The notes beneath the pieces were generated by a model. That model saw only the letters and a list, made by a program, of their open reading frames with translations. It was not told the DNA's origin and did not search any database. A stretch of 64,000 nucleotides of DNA, taken from contig NDFF03000002.1 in assembly GCA_002150815.3 (NCBI GenBank), forward strand, positions 248,001-312,000, written 5' to 3'. Positions within the stretch are counted from its first letter, which is position 1; the number at the start of each line of letters is the position of its first letter. Of the stretch, positions 44,581-55,725 are shown piece by piece. The translations under genes and the position numbers were made by a program. The stretch is from Grammothele lineata (Eukaryota; Basidiomycota; Agaricomycetes; Polyporales; Polyporaceae).

Positions 44581-46199
44581 CTAAGCAAGCGCAGGCAAGG
44601 GCTCCGAGTCAGGCTCCCAGAGGCGCACAGTCTTGTCATCCGAGCAAGAAGCTAGCATCCGCTCGTTGACCGGATTCCACACGACCGAGTTCACGGAGCA
44701 GGTACTGTGACCCTCGAGCCGCTCGAGGAGCTCGCCGCTGTCGCGGTCCCATATGTACACGTTCCCGTCTGTTCAGGTGTGAGGGCAAGACCCGGAGGGG
44801 AGGGAAAGTGGTAAACCGCACCTTGACTCCCACTGGCGACGAGTCGCTGATCGGCGCCGCCAAAACAGCCTCGGATGACGTGGGTAGACTGGGCGTGACC
44901 TGAGTAACTGCGCACAATCTGCTGTGTTGTGAGGTCTAGCAGGCTGAGTTCCTGTACACACAGCGGGGGATGCAGGAACGTGTTTCTCAGGAAGAGACCA
45001 AACAACGTAAAGGGGTATAAACACGCACAGCAACTGCCGACGACCCGTGCTCGGGCGCGCGGTTGAGTAGGGCGTACTGCCCATCCGCCGAGATTCTGAT
45101 GTTCGTTATCTCGCCCTCGAGCGGTATCGACCTACGCGCATGCGTCTAGTTAGTGCTGCCCCCTGCTGAAGTTGAATACACGTACGCTTCAAGCTGCTTC
45201 GTCGCCAAGTCGTAGATAAGAAGCCTAGTTTCGAACATGCCCACAACCAGCCCGTCCACCAGCCTGCGCACCGGTACCGCGGCGCCGTCAGCGTCTTCGC
45301 CGGTGTCTTCGCCAGACGGGACATCACCGGGCGTCCGGCGAGGGTTGGGTGGGGGTGGAAGGTCGTGCATTCCGGCGACGATGAGGCGCTTGGAGTCGGG
45401 CGTGACCATCATGGACGTCACACGGCAGGACATGCGGTCCCATGTGTCGCGCAGCTCCCCTTGCATGTCCTGTATGCGGATTCAAAGAGGTAACGTAAGT
45501 TGGTGATCGAGAAAAACGAGCAAGGCCAACAAAATGACAGGAGGGCATCGAGAAGGAGGCTGAGGAAGAAGATTCGAAGACATACCCAGACAACGATTTT
45601 GCGGTCAAGCCCGCCCGAGATAAAGCCAGAGCCATCGGGAAGCCACGCGAGCGCAGTGACGACGTCTGAGTGTTGGTTAATGATCCGTCGTATGCAAACC
45701 CCTGTCTATTGTCCCAGTTTGAGCACGCGGCATAGTGATTCACGTAGCACAGAAAAAGTGAGTATCAGGGATGACTGGGAGAAAGGGGGTACCCACCCGA
45801 CTGTCCCACAGGTATATACAATGCTCCGCAGAGGTGAGCAGGATGGAGTCGTCGGGAGACCATGTAACGCAGCCAACCGGGTAGATGTGGTCCGTCAGCC
45901 TCGACATTGGCCGGTACGCCCGAAAGTGTGCGTCCTCGTCGAGCTATTTCGTGGTTAGTAAGGTATAATTACGTCAGCGTTCGTGTTCGCATATTCACTA
46001 GCAACTTTCGATTGGAAAGTGGGTTGGGGGGCGAGAGGGAAGAGGAACGCACCTCGATCCGCCACACGATTGCGGTCCTGTCTTTGCCCGCGGTGGCGAG
46101 GTACTTTCCGTTACGGCTCCACTCCAAGTTCCAAACCTCATCCCTGTGTTCTTGAAGCACGGCAGTCGTCTTATGTGGAACACGATGCGAAGAATGCAT
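44581..46199 (-). CDS. WD40-repeat protein, WDR26/Gid7-like, short N-terminus
   Basis: The encoded repeats run [29 protein letters not shown], then a repeat with VTWSPDD and IYLWD, then [29 protein letters not shown]. After these come a divergent repeat with a long Pro/Asp/Glu insert, [31 protein letters not shown] and [27 protein letters not shown]. This order and the [11 protein letters not shown] opening match WDR26/Gid7, a subunit of the GID/CTLH ubiquitin ligase. The gene has several introns. WDR26 proteins normally begin with LisH and CTLH dimerisation modules; none is visible on this strand before the F-box gene starts at 46706. The start at 46199 ([11 protein letters not shown]) is therefore tentative. 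The gene may be 5' truncated or have a distant first exon. Confidence 0.7.
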
Positions 46200-46705
46200 G
46201 CTACCGGCGAGCCTTTTGAAACGATGGCAGTAAAGAGAAACAACCAATGTGGCTGTGGCGGACAAGTTACAGCTGAGTTTGAGATTGAAACCCCGACAGT
46301 CGGTCCGAAATTTCGCTGGCACCGCTTCGCGCTTAACACTTGCAGCATTCACTGCTCAAATTGCGGCCATCCATCTATCTGACGTTCATCCTTTGACCAT
46401 ACTTCGTACGTTATGACCAAAGACATAACTGTCGGCATGCACTCGACCGCCGCGTCGCTGGCATTCAACACCACACCTGTTGAGCAGCCGCCTGGCGATG
46501 CTCGGAGGCAGCCTCTCGTCGGCAGACTCATGGAGATGCAGTCTCCGTTTGATCTGTTGGACCAGCTGAAGGACTCGTTTCGTACCAATGTAGGGGTCAT
46601 GAGGTACGTGATCCATTGTAAAGGCTTAGAACTTATCTGACAAGCCCACAGCTCAGACCAAGTGAGTCGCGTTACGAGATTGTCTGGCGGAGCGTCGCAT
46701 GACAT
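46200..46705. other. Divergent region between WD40 and F-box genes
   Basis: Should hold both promoters and, if present, the missing 5' exons of the WD40 gene. I searched the minus frames by eye and saw no LisH or CTLH motif. A 75-codon plus-strand open frame at 46413-46640 is not recognised. Confidence 0.45.
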
Positions 46706-48553
46706 ATGCCGATAACGATGGATTACTCGCAGCTTCGAGAGTTTGAGTACGACATGCGCTCTCTGCTCTCAGAGATACGCTACAAGATGAATCAACGCTC
46801 CTTCGTTTTAAACCTCCCAGAAGAGATTCTCCTCCTCATCTGCAATCACGCACTCGACAAGCGGGTTTGCCTACCTCTCGCCACAGGCTATGCCCACTGC
46901 CCCACAACGACCCCTCACAACGCGATGGAGGAGTACGTAAAGCCGCTCTTCAGGCTCACTCATGTTTGCAAGGATTGGCGCAGGATCATTGTATCAGCGT
47001 CGTCTTTGTGGACGTATGCCAATGTCCCCGGGATGACTGACAAGCTCCTCGAAATTATTATCACCCGAGCGGGGACAGCACCGCTGACGTTGCTGCTCTC
47101 TTATCCTGAGAAAAACTCCTCAAAAGAAGTGTTTCGGGTGCACATATCACACGCCCAAAACTTGCAGGTGCAGTTCAAGGGCGGCTCGCCGGACTTCACC
47201 TTGACGCACTTCCCGCTCGTCGCCCCCGAAATCGAGAGCTTATCCATCACTTCGGACCTGTACCCATGTTTCCCCCTTCCATTACCCACAAATGGCTTCG
47301 CCGAATTCTACTTTTCAGGCACTTGTGCATCTACCCTGCGCGCCCTGTCTCTTTGTCCGGTTCCACTCGGGAGGATGCCTTTTGACGCCTTTCCTCGTCT
47401 CACACATCTATATCTCACCTATCCTCATCGATCTAACGAAAACAGCACACTTCACAACGAACGCACCGACCCCCTAGACGATATGCTTCGTTTTCTTTTG
47501 CAGGCGCCAACCATCGTCTTTCTAAACATTTCCAACATTTCTGAGGAACCGCCCCGTGACGATATCTCTACCCATCCCCGGATTCCGCTACCCAGCATGC
47601 GGAATATGACCATCATGGACAGCAACTGGCAATATTGCTACCATCTGCTTAGTCGTCTCATCCTCCCGGTAGACGTTCACGTCTATATCACCGACACGTC
47701 TCTTCCGGCTCTGGACGAGCTCACTAGCAATATCAGCGCCGGCTTCCCACAGCTCGACTTGTTCTCTTCTGTCACCCGGCTGAAGGTCAAACATTGTACC
47801 GACAGCAGTCTTTGCGTCGTAGCGGAAGGGCCCCTCGACACGTTTCAGCGACCGCACGGCCGCTTCGATTTTCACATGGATTCCGATCACTTCGACCGCG
47901 AGCACGGGCGCGTATGGATGCGTCGCATGCACATGAACTTCCCGCTATCTGCCCTCCAGACGCTTCATCTTCGCATTGAAGGCGCCGAGGTCGACTTCAT
48001 TTCTTATATCCTTCAACATACTCCTCGCATCACCGACCTCGCCGTCTTTGCTGGCCCGTTCTGGAGATCCCCTCGAAACGCCGAGGAGGCAAGCAAGGTT
48101 GTCTTCGATACACTCCTTTCAGCCCTCACTAGCACTATCCCCATAGCATGCCCCTCGCTAGTCAAGCTAGGAGCGGAGGTGTACGTATCTCCATCATTTG
48201 GGGAGCCGACGGAAGGTGCTGAAGGACAGGAGAACTACGGCGCGCTTGGCACGATCGCCGAGATCGCGCGGGCGCGGGCGGGTGCGAATCAAGCCTTGCG
48301 CCGGCTCACGATTCAGCCATGCAAGGCCAGCGATCTTGGAGAGCGCGAGGACTGGCAGGATGGGTTCAGGGACAGGGTTGACGCATGGATGGGCTCGCTT
48401 GTAGGCGTGGTCGAGGCGGTGGATTGGATCTCGAGCGCGAAGAATGAGGGGCTACGGGTCTTCACACCAGGTGATTTCTTCAACAAAGAGAGCGAGATGG
48501 CGGAGAGATACTGGTTCATTCCGCATGCAAGGAAGCCGTGGCATTCTTTGTAA
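46706..48553 (+). CDS. Large F-box protein of the ERYW family (615 aa)
   Basis: A single open exon. An N-terminal helix-rich lead (MDYSQLREFEYDMRSLLSEI) precedes the F-box at residues about 34-110: NLPEEILLLICNHALD, then FRLTHVCKDWRRIIVSASSLW. The long C-terminal part contains irregular leucine-rich segments (SLRALSLCPVP-like, FPRLTHLYLTY, IVFLNISNI, ALQTLHLRIEG, ITDLAVFAGPFW) of the horseshoe type used for substrate binding. It ends with RRLTIQPCKASDLG, GVVEAVDWIS and AERYWFIP. The last three elements recur in the F-box genes at 52953, 55726, 59484 and 62449. It is presumably an SCF substrate receptor; the target is unknown. The start is the first Met of the frame; MDYSQ four codons later is equally good. 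Confidence 0.82.
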   Translation: MPITMDYSQLREFEYDMRSLLSEIRYKMNQRSFVLNLPEEILLLICNHALDKRVCLPLATGYAHCPTTTPHNAMEEYVKPLFRLTHVCKDWRRIIVSASSLWTYANVPGMTDKLLEIIITRAGTAPLTLLLSYPEKNSSKEVFRVHISHAQNLQVQFKGGSPDFTLTHFPLVAPEIESLSITSDLYPCFPLPLPTNGFAEFYFSGTCASTLRALSLCPVPLGRMPFDAFPRLTHLYLTYPHRSNENSTLHNERTDPLDDMLRFLLQAPTIVFLNISNISEEPPRDDISTHPRIPLPSMRNMTIMDSNWQYCYHLLSRLILPVDVHVYITDTSLPALDELTSNISAGFPQLDLFSSVTRLKVKHCTDSSLCVVAEGPLDTFQRPHGRFDFHMDSDHFDREHGRVWMRRMHMNFPLSALQTLHLRIEGAEVDFISYILQHTPRITDLAVFAGPFWRSPRNAEEASKVVFDTLLSALTSTIPIACPSLVKLGAEVYVSPSFGEPTEGAEGQENYGALGTIAEIARARAGANQALRRLTIQPCKASDLGEREDWQDGFRDRVDAWMGSLVGVVEAVDWISSAKNEGLRVFTPGDFFNKESEMAERYWFIPHARKPWHSL

Positions 48554-49000
48554 AGCCCAGTGTCAACGAATAGTAGCTCTAATGTGGAAAGGCTATGTGG
48601 CTCCTTGTACCTTATCATGCAGTGCCGAAACTGGTACAGCCTCCCGCGCCGCAACCCCTCCTCTTACGACCCACCACACCACGTTATGAAGATGACTCGA
48701 TTCACGCTCCTATATCACAGGTTCGTCGTGCGGAGAACCAGATCAGTGCGTAGTACGAAGGTTTTCGGCTGTGCTGATTCTAGAAAGTGGTTGCATTGCC
48801 TTTAGCCGCACATCAAGTCCTCGAGGCCACGGTTAGGTACGGCCAAAGATACGGTTTTAGAGACTAAGTTCTGCACTATCACACAGACCTCATTGGAAGT
48901 ATTATAAATGTGACATATTTGTTCGGATGACGATTGATTTGTGGGAGGCGGAACGATGTAATTGTCTCAAAGCAACCTCGGATACAGCAGTTCAAGCAGT
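48554..49000. other. Convergent intergenic region
   Basis: 3' ends of the F-box gene and of permease 2. No gene or repeat seen. Confidence 0.5.
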
Positions 49001-52000
49001 TTAGATCAACATCAGCCATGCGAGGAGTCGCTTGAGCCAACCCTGCGGCTCCGCCTCAGGCACGTACTTCGGAGTTCTCACTTGGTCGAAAGTCATCTCC
49101 TCGAGCGAGATCATCTTTGTTTGCTTGATGAGTTTGTAGCCGAACAAGAGGAGTATGAAGATCGGCTGGAGGGAGACCATGTCCCATTATCAGTATAGGC
49201 GTACGGATATACGAACGGAAACTGCAGGAAGGACAGCGTTCTCACCAGCGGTATGTAGGCCGATAGGAAAAAAGAGACAGGATTTGAAACCTTCTCGTCT
49301 GAGTCGTAGTGGGCCTGATCCGCACCATCTATGTCTGCAATACGCCAGTTGTTATGCAAGAACACCGCCCTGTCCGGCTATAGTTAGTACAGATCGCGTT
49401 AGTCAAACCGGAGCTCATGTACCATCCATTGGTGATCACAATGAGTGAGCACAGGAGGAAGGCGTACAAAGCAACCTATTTTCACGTTAATAGATGGTCA
49501 GCGGCGTCGCGGTCGTTCAGCACGCAAGGCGAAAAAGTATTTGGAAGGAACACCGACTCACGTACGGCTGCCCCCGTGCGCGAGCTTCTTTGAGTATCCC
49601 GAGTTGTTTGTAGGCCTTGGCGCGCTTGGGCGTATCCTCCCACGTGCTAATTTTCTTCTCGTAGTATACCGTGCCACGATACCACCGGAGGTACGTGAAC
49701 AGCATTGCCGCCCACGCCTGCAGAGATGCAACAGCCGCTGCGCTCGAGATCCAGCTGAAGATGAGCGCGGGGCTACCAGCTTTGAGGCTGAGGAACGTCA
49801 ACAGTCCAACCGAAGCGGACGTGAGCACACTTGCGAGTGGCATCACGTACTTCGGCGGAGGACCGCGGTCGCGAGATTCCGAGTCACGGTCCGCGTCGTC
49901 GTCAATCATAGTGCTCCTGGACATGTGGACCGCCGAGTCCGATTCCCAACCCGAATCATCACCAGAGTTGCGAGGGTGATCGGACTCTCCCACATTACTA
50001 TCTCCGGTATCATCTTCAAGTTCATCGGTCTCAGGATTGTTAAATTCTTCTTGGATGTGATGCCGGCGCGGCTTGGGGTAGCGCACGAGATGTGCAAACC
50101 AGGAAGGAGCATGCTGACGGCGTGCAAGGAAGAAAAGGAAACGGCTACCGATGTAGATGTCTGACGCCGCTGCGGACCATGCAGAGAGCAAAATCGCGGC
50201 GTTCACTACGTTTGGCATCTATACGCGCAATTCCGCGCGTCAAAATGTTGAATAATATGAAACGAGCGTGAAGTGCGAAAAGAACGTACGCCTTTCCAAT
50301 GTGCACGTTCGAACGCGATAACGAACGGAGAGCGGCGGGTCTTGTTGTCCAAGGTGAGATTTGCATCGTCCGCCGGCACGAGAAGGCCAGATACCAGTAC
50401 GCTACCGACGTAGAACAATGTTCTATCATAGCAAAGAGGATGAGAGGAGAAACGTGAATTAATACATCAAACTCACATGCGAATCCACACTTTCTTTAAG
50501 GCACGCGGAACGTTCTAATTGGCGTATGTGAGTATGAATGAGAGAATTCCAGAGGCAGTTGTTTCACCCGTGTTGCGTTCACGACTTCACCCGCAGCAAT
50601 TGCAGGGACTTCTGATCCAGAGAACGAGAATGATGCCTGCATTATGACAGCCCAGAAGCCTAGGAACCTCCCTAGATTACCATCTATGCCGAGATAACTT
50701 TTAGCGAACGGCCGCTCTTTCCAGTATTTGAAGCCTAGAGGGCTATCAAACACGTAATTAACAGGGTCTAAACGTATGTGTTTTTTAACTACATACCCTT
50801 GAGAAGATCCACCAAGATCGATCACAACACAGAGAATAACTGCGAGTTGAAGGTATGAGCTAACTAGCCTACTGATATGTTACAGCCACTGCGCAATGCA
50901 GTCGGTACTCACTGACTACTACTATAGTTGCAGCCTTCATACACGACAGGTAGAACTCCATTCTTCCGTAGTACCTTGACGGAAAGCAATTGATAGTTGT
51001 AGCTATGAACAGCTAAAGAGATGTTATTCGTTAGGCGGTGGAGAATACGAAAACTTCCGACTTACGAATGAGGCAGAGATTGCCGCAAGACTGTTCAAGA
51101 GATGTAAGGTATAATGTGCGCAGAGACGTCAGCATGAAACTCACGCTCCTGGAGATAGGTTCTCGTTCCAGAACTGTATGACCAGTGCCGCCGCCGAGAT
51201 TTCTCCCGCTGAAATGGGTCATTGAAGTGAGCATCCAGCGTACGGAAACGTCGTCTCAGATATTACTGACGCAGAATAACACACCAATTGTACTACGAGC
51301 GCATACACGTTAAGCAGACATGTTTGTCATACGACGCGCGAAGGTTCGCTCACCCATGCAGCCCATCCGAGTGAGAAACCCAGGGCTGGGTCCACGTACA
51401 GGTCCGCCAAGCCAACAATTCCGCCAACATTAGGTCTGTATGCATGCTCAAGACGTACGTCCAATTCTGAAGGTAGATGGCAGTAGACTCACAGGAATGC
51501 GATCATTTCCCCGATCGATACACAGAGGCAGTAGACGAGAGAACCGATGATTGAGTATCCTAGTAAGGCACCGACAGGGCCACCATTGTGTAGAGCATCC
51601 TGCGTAGCAATATATGTTAGCGCAGTATCTCTGATGTGCAAAGATGAAACCACCCACGGCTGATCCAACGAATAACCCTGTGCCAATAACTCCTCCTACG
51701 AGATTTGATACATAAACAATCGAGAGACCATGGGATAAGATAGACACTCGACGCACCAATGGATATCATGCCAACTTGCCACGCACCAGATCCATTACGA
51801 TTAACTGAGAACGATAGGCGGTTTTCAAATGTAAGAAACGTACTATGCTCGCGTGTGAATTGAGGGGGCAAATCGGCAATAATTCGCTCCCATCGGCGTT
51901 GGAACTGAATAATGCGCTCTCTCTGCTCTTTGAACCTTGCCCGAGGGGCTTGTGGTGGATCATCCGCTATGCGCACGCGAGGTCTAATGCGTTCTCGTAA

Positions 52001-52027
52001 GGGTGAACCTCGATCTTCCAAGGACAT
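49001..52027 (-). CDS. Amino-acid permease, paralog 2
   Basis: Close paralog of the permease at 37639, with the same order of segments: QFQRRWERIIADLPPQF, GMISIG, GGVIGTGLFVGSAV, HNGGPVGALLGYSIIGSLVYCLCVSIGEMIAFL, GGIVGLADLYVDPALGFSLGW, AEISAAALVIQFW, YLGIDGNLGRFLGFWAVIMQASFSF, SAWSAAASDIYIGSRFLFFLARRQHAP and MPLASVLTSASVGLLTFLSL. It ends GWLKRLLAWLMLI. The start at 52027 (MSLEDRGSPLRERIRP) is chosen because it aligns with MAAEPTAQLRARIRP of paralog 1. An in-frame stretch upstream begins after a TATTAG acceptor-like site, so an extra 5' exon is possible. Its loop between helices 8 and 9 is shorter and much less acidic than in paralog 1. Many short introns; not all junctions were fixed. The substrate is unknown. 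Confidence 0.86.
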
Positions 52028-52952
52028 GTTGAGCGGCAAGGACTGGCGAGAAGGGGCTTCAAAGCGGGGATGTTTAGAAGGATCGTTGCCAGAACCCACC
52101 TAATATTATAACAAACAAGGCCAGGAAACTGTAACGCGCATGCTACTAGGGTTCCCAGGCTGTCAGACTATCTCCTCGTATTAGAAGTTCAAACATCAAC
52201 GTACGTAGCCGCCAGGATTCGCTTCGTAGCAGACCTGTGCCTTACAGGTCTGATAAGAACGTGACGTTCACATACAAGTTGACATGACACACTTTTGTGT
52301 GGCTTCATGACGTGAACTCCTGTATATGTCTGAAAGACATGGGAAGGTGCGGAAGTTTGGTCTGCGATAGCTGAACCCGCCGCCACACAGGCGGTGACGA
52401 GATCGCGATGACATCGGCTCCCTGGAGTGCCTCAACGAGCGCTAGCGCTCGCAGCGCGCACTGCTGTGTCATCTTCCCTCTCCTCGGTCTGACTGTGCAC
52501 TTAAATTTCTACAATGTTGTTGGACGTTTCGAGCGATTGCATACAGAGTCAGATGATGTGTGCATCCTCCAAACAGCTAGTCGCTTCAGCAGTGTACAGC
52601 AACACACAGTGGCACCGGCGACCGCAGTCCTAGGAGCACTGCCAGGTGGGTGACCTCGCACAGCCGATACCTACTCGTGCGATGGAATCGCAAGCCTGAT
52701 GCGACCCTCTGGCTTCTGCCGGGTCTTATCGTGCTACCATTTACTCCAGCGGTCCCACTTATCAATTTACCGCTGGCCCAGGGGCGCGTCCTCATGAAGA
52801 CTCATTAATCATCATCGGAATTATTTGACCTCATGTGCAGCGGCGCCTGTAAAAATCGAGTGTTCGATCCCTCCAACAGCCAGAATCTGCGCATGTTCAA
52901 GTCGCACCGCGGTTAACATCGTACGCTCGCCCCCCGCACATCGCGCTCTCGA
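52028..52952. other. Intergenic region
   Basis: Upstream of permease 2 and downstream of the F-box gene at 52953. No gene recognised. Confidence 0.5.
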
Positions 52953-54722
52953 CTAACAGCTGTACCAAGGCATGTCCTCTTCACGCAACTTCCAGTACCT
53001 CTGCGCCCTCTCCATCTCATCTTCCGCAAACTCCCCAGGCGTGAACACGCTGAGGGCCGGTTCCTCCTCCCCAACCCAGCAGGCTATCTCCACGATACCG
53101 TGCAATCTATCCAACCACGCGTCGATGCGAGCGCGCTCTGTATCTCCTCCACCCCAAGGCGTCGGGTTCTCATAGTCGGGGTCCTCGAAGGGCTCTACTG
53201 CAATGCGTCGCAATGGATATCCCAGTCGCTTCCGCGCCCGCGCGATCTCAGCGATCGGCTCGAGCAACTCCTCGAGCTCAGCCTCGCGCGATGCGGGAAC
53301 ATAGATGTCGGCGCCAAGGTCTCGAAGCGCGGGACATATGACAGGGTGCGTGCGTTCGAGAAGGGCGAGTAGGACAGTCCAGACCGGCTTGCTTCCTTCT
53401 TCGCACCACGCCCCCGTGGGGTCGGTGAACCAGCATGGAGCACTAAGGACGACTAGCTCTACAAGCCCGTGCATGTGAGGGAGAATGTACCGAAGTCCTT
53501 TCTGCGCAGGATCGACGAGTCGTAAGTGCAACGTATGAAGGAAGGCGAGTGGAAGACGGGTGTGAAGGGGCTTGAAAATCTCGTCGCTATAATCGTCGTC
53601 GAACCGTCCAGCATCGGCGTGTAGTTCGAACCTGCCTCGAGGCCGCTCGTGGGAGTCGCAGATGTCTTCGGCGACAAAGCAGAAGTCATGGATGCGATGG
53701 ATCTTGAGCCTAGTGATCGAAGACAGCATGCTGAGAAGGGGCAGATGAGCGATCATCATCCCGTGGTACTCCTCGTCTCGGTTGAGGTGTGTGTCCTCGA
53801 GATAGATGTGCACGTCTGTTGGCAGGACAAGACAGTTCAAGAGGTGATACGAGTATCTCCAATGAGCTCTTGAGATTGTGATGTTTCGCATACTCGATAG
53901 TCGAACTGGAGGGTGAATGAACGGATGATCTGCAGAAATCGAATAGAGAAGCACGTCGCATATATTGAGGAAAACGATATGAGGGGTGTTGGAAAGGAGT
54001 CCTACGACGTCATTGACAACGTCTACGTGCCGCCGTGGGTCCAGAAAAGAAGGCTCGGCGTCCGAGTATCCGTGATGTTGGAAGGATAGAAACAGGTGGG
54101 TCAGATGCGGGAATGAGTCCATCGGGAGTGCATATGGAACTGGGTTGAGGGCTAACGCTCGCAAACGCGATGCACGATTGTCGAAGAAGTATTTGGAAAG
54201 TATTACGTCCCTTGCTGTCCTTGGAGGATCACACCACGACGCAACGTCAGCGAAGATGAGCGTGAAGCTGACGAGGTGAGGGGAATTTAAGGAGACGTGT
54301 TCCTGCCACGAGTGTGGCGTAAAGTTCTCCAGTTCCATTTGAAGATGGCGTGCTTGCGGCGTGAGGCGGTAAAGTGCTCCGGCGTTGGGAGGATCTTGGA
54401 GCTTGAGCGAAAGGGGAGCATCAACTCCCACCCGGTCGAGAAATATGGCGAGAAGAGAGGAATTAAGGGCATGGTGATCGATGAAGGACCATAAAGACGG
54501 ATCTGCAATGACAGTAGCGCGCCACCGTCTGCAAACGTGTGTCAGATGGAGGAGAGGTCGAACATACGCCGTCATCGTTTCGGTGCGAGAACTGTCTTCA
54601 GGCGTCCTCCGAAAGACCCTCGGGAGGCGAATGTCGTGATCTAGAACGAGATGGCAGATAGAGAGAAAAACGTCTTCAGGAAGTTGCCCTATAGGAACGT
54701 TTGCGTCCTGCACGGGAGACAT
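52953..54722 (-). CDS. Large F-box protein of the ERYW family (589 aa)
   Basis: A single exon starting MSPVQDANVPIGQLPEDVF. The F-box spans about residues 12-85 (QLPEDVFLSICHLVLD, LLHLTHVCRRWRATVIADPSLWSFID). Leucine-rich segments follow, including FPHLTHLFLSFQH, IVFLNICDVLL, SMRNITI, FLHTLHLRL and LVELVVLSAPCWF. The end contains RRIAVEPF, GIVEIACWVG, SVFTPGEF and AQRYWKLREEDMPWYSC. It shares the layout of the other F-box genes in this part of the window but is more distant from the pair at 55726 and 59484. Presumed SCF adaptor; target unknown. Confidence 0.84.
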   Translation of the reverse strand: MSPVQDANVPIGQLPEDVFLSICHLVLDHDIRLPRVFRRTPEDSSRTETMTAYVRPLLHLTHVCRRWRATVIADPSLWSFIDHHALNSSLLAIFLDRVGVDAPLSLKLQDPPNAGALYRLTPQARHLQMELENFTPHSWQEHVSLNSPHLVSFTLIFADVASWCDPPRTARDVILSKYFFDNRASRLRALALNPVPYALPMDSFPHLTHLFLSFQHHGYSDAEPSFLDPRRHVDVVNDVVGLLSNTPHIVFLNICDVLLYSISADHPFIHPPVRLSSMRNITISRAHWRYSYHLLNCLVLPTDVHIYLEDTHLNRDEEYHGMMIAHLPLLSMLSSITRLKIHRIHDFCFVAEDICDSHERPRGRFELHADAGRFDDDYSDEIFKPLHTRLPLAFLHTLHLRLVDPAQKGLRYILPHMHGLVELVVLSAPCWFTDPTGAWCEEGSKPVWTVLLALLERTHPVICPALRDLGADIYVPASREAELEELLEPIAEIARARKRLGYPLRRIAVEPFEDPDYENPTPWGGGDTERARIDAWLDRLHGIVEIACWVGEEEPALSVFTPGEFAEDEMERAQRYWKLREEDMPWYSC

Positions 54723-55725
54723 CCGAAGCTCTGGAGCAAGGTATGTGGCGCAATCTTCTGGTTGGAGGTTCAGCTGTATATCCGCACAGAAATAAAGAAC
54801 GGCTTCAGATTAAATTCTTGCCAAGTTGCAATGAACGGCACTCACGGACGCAAATGCGTTCAAGGTGCTGTAGTGAAAAGGGATGAGCGAATCGGGGACG
54901 TTCGTTTGGCGAGGTTCGTACATACCTAGAAGTAGGCGAGTCATCCTGGGTAGACATTGCCACCAACAGCTCGCTAGCTGCAACGTTTTGACGACGTACA
55001 CACGTTCCACGTTGAACCGAAAACCCTAGTCCTTGGAATGGCGGAAAACTTGAATACCTGTGTCACTCTCAGAGGTGCGACAGGCACCAACACCTGAAGT
55101 TCAGGCTGCTGTCAGAGACCGTTGTTAGGTGAGAGAAATGAGGCTGTTATAACGGCGAAGACAGAGTAGTCTGATAAAGAGATACGAGATCGCCGAAAAA
55201 CATGGAACGAGCTGCGACGCGCGTACGGGCGGCGTTCCCGGGCGGTACCCAACTTCGGACTCCGGGCCGCCCAGTCCCGCCAGTGCGAACGGCCACCGCG
55301 GGACACGCGTGCAGAGCCCCCAGGACTCGGAGGTTCAGCCCAGATGCTTACGCCCGCGGGTGGAAATACACATTGATTCAACGCGGTGGGCTCAATCCCC
55401 CAATCCCCGCATGCTGAATTGTACGCCGGAACCCGTTGCTCATTGATCGCAGCCGGAGGTTTGATTACAGTCAGGCCAAGTGAATCCAGGTACATGTCGA
55501 GTAGACAAGTCCCGGTAAATCCGCCCTAACCTGTGCCATAAGTCTGCCAAACACTACGCTGAGCGTATCCCAGATAAGTTTTGTTGTGTAGCAGGCTGGC
55601 GTAGTGTGGGCTGATACTACTTCGTCTGCGTAAATCGAAGTTTGCGCATTCCTGCAATTACGAAAGCTCAATGGTCAACAGGCGAACGTTCACCTTGATC
55701 GCCCAAGTATACGTACCTATTAGTG
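54723..55725. other. Intergenic region with a GC-rich insert
   Basis: No gene supported. 55200-55340 is markedly GC-rich against its surroundings. 55461-55499 is a 39-base segment found in reverse orientation at 59384-59422. A short inverted repeat (CACTACGC / GCGTAGTG) lies at about 55550-55610. The mixture suggests old insertions. Confidence 0.45.
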
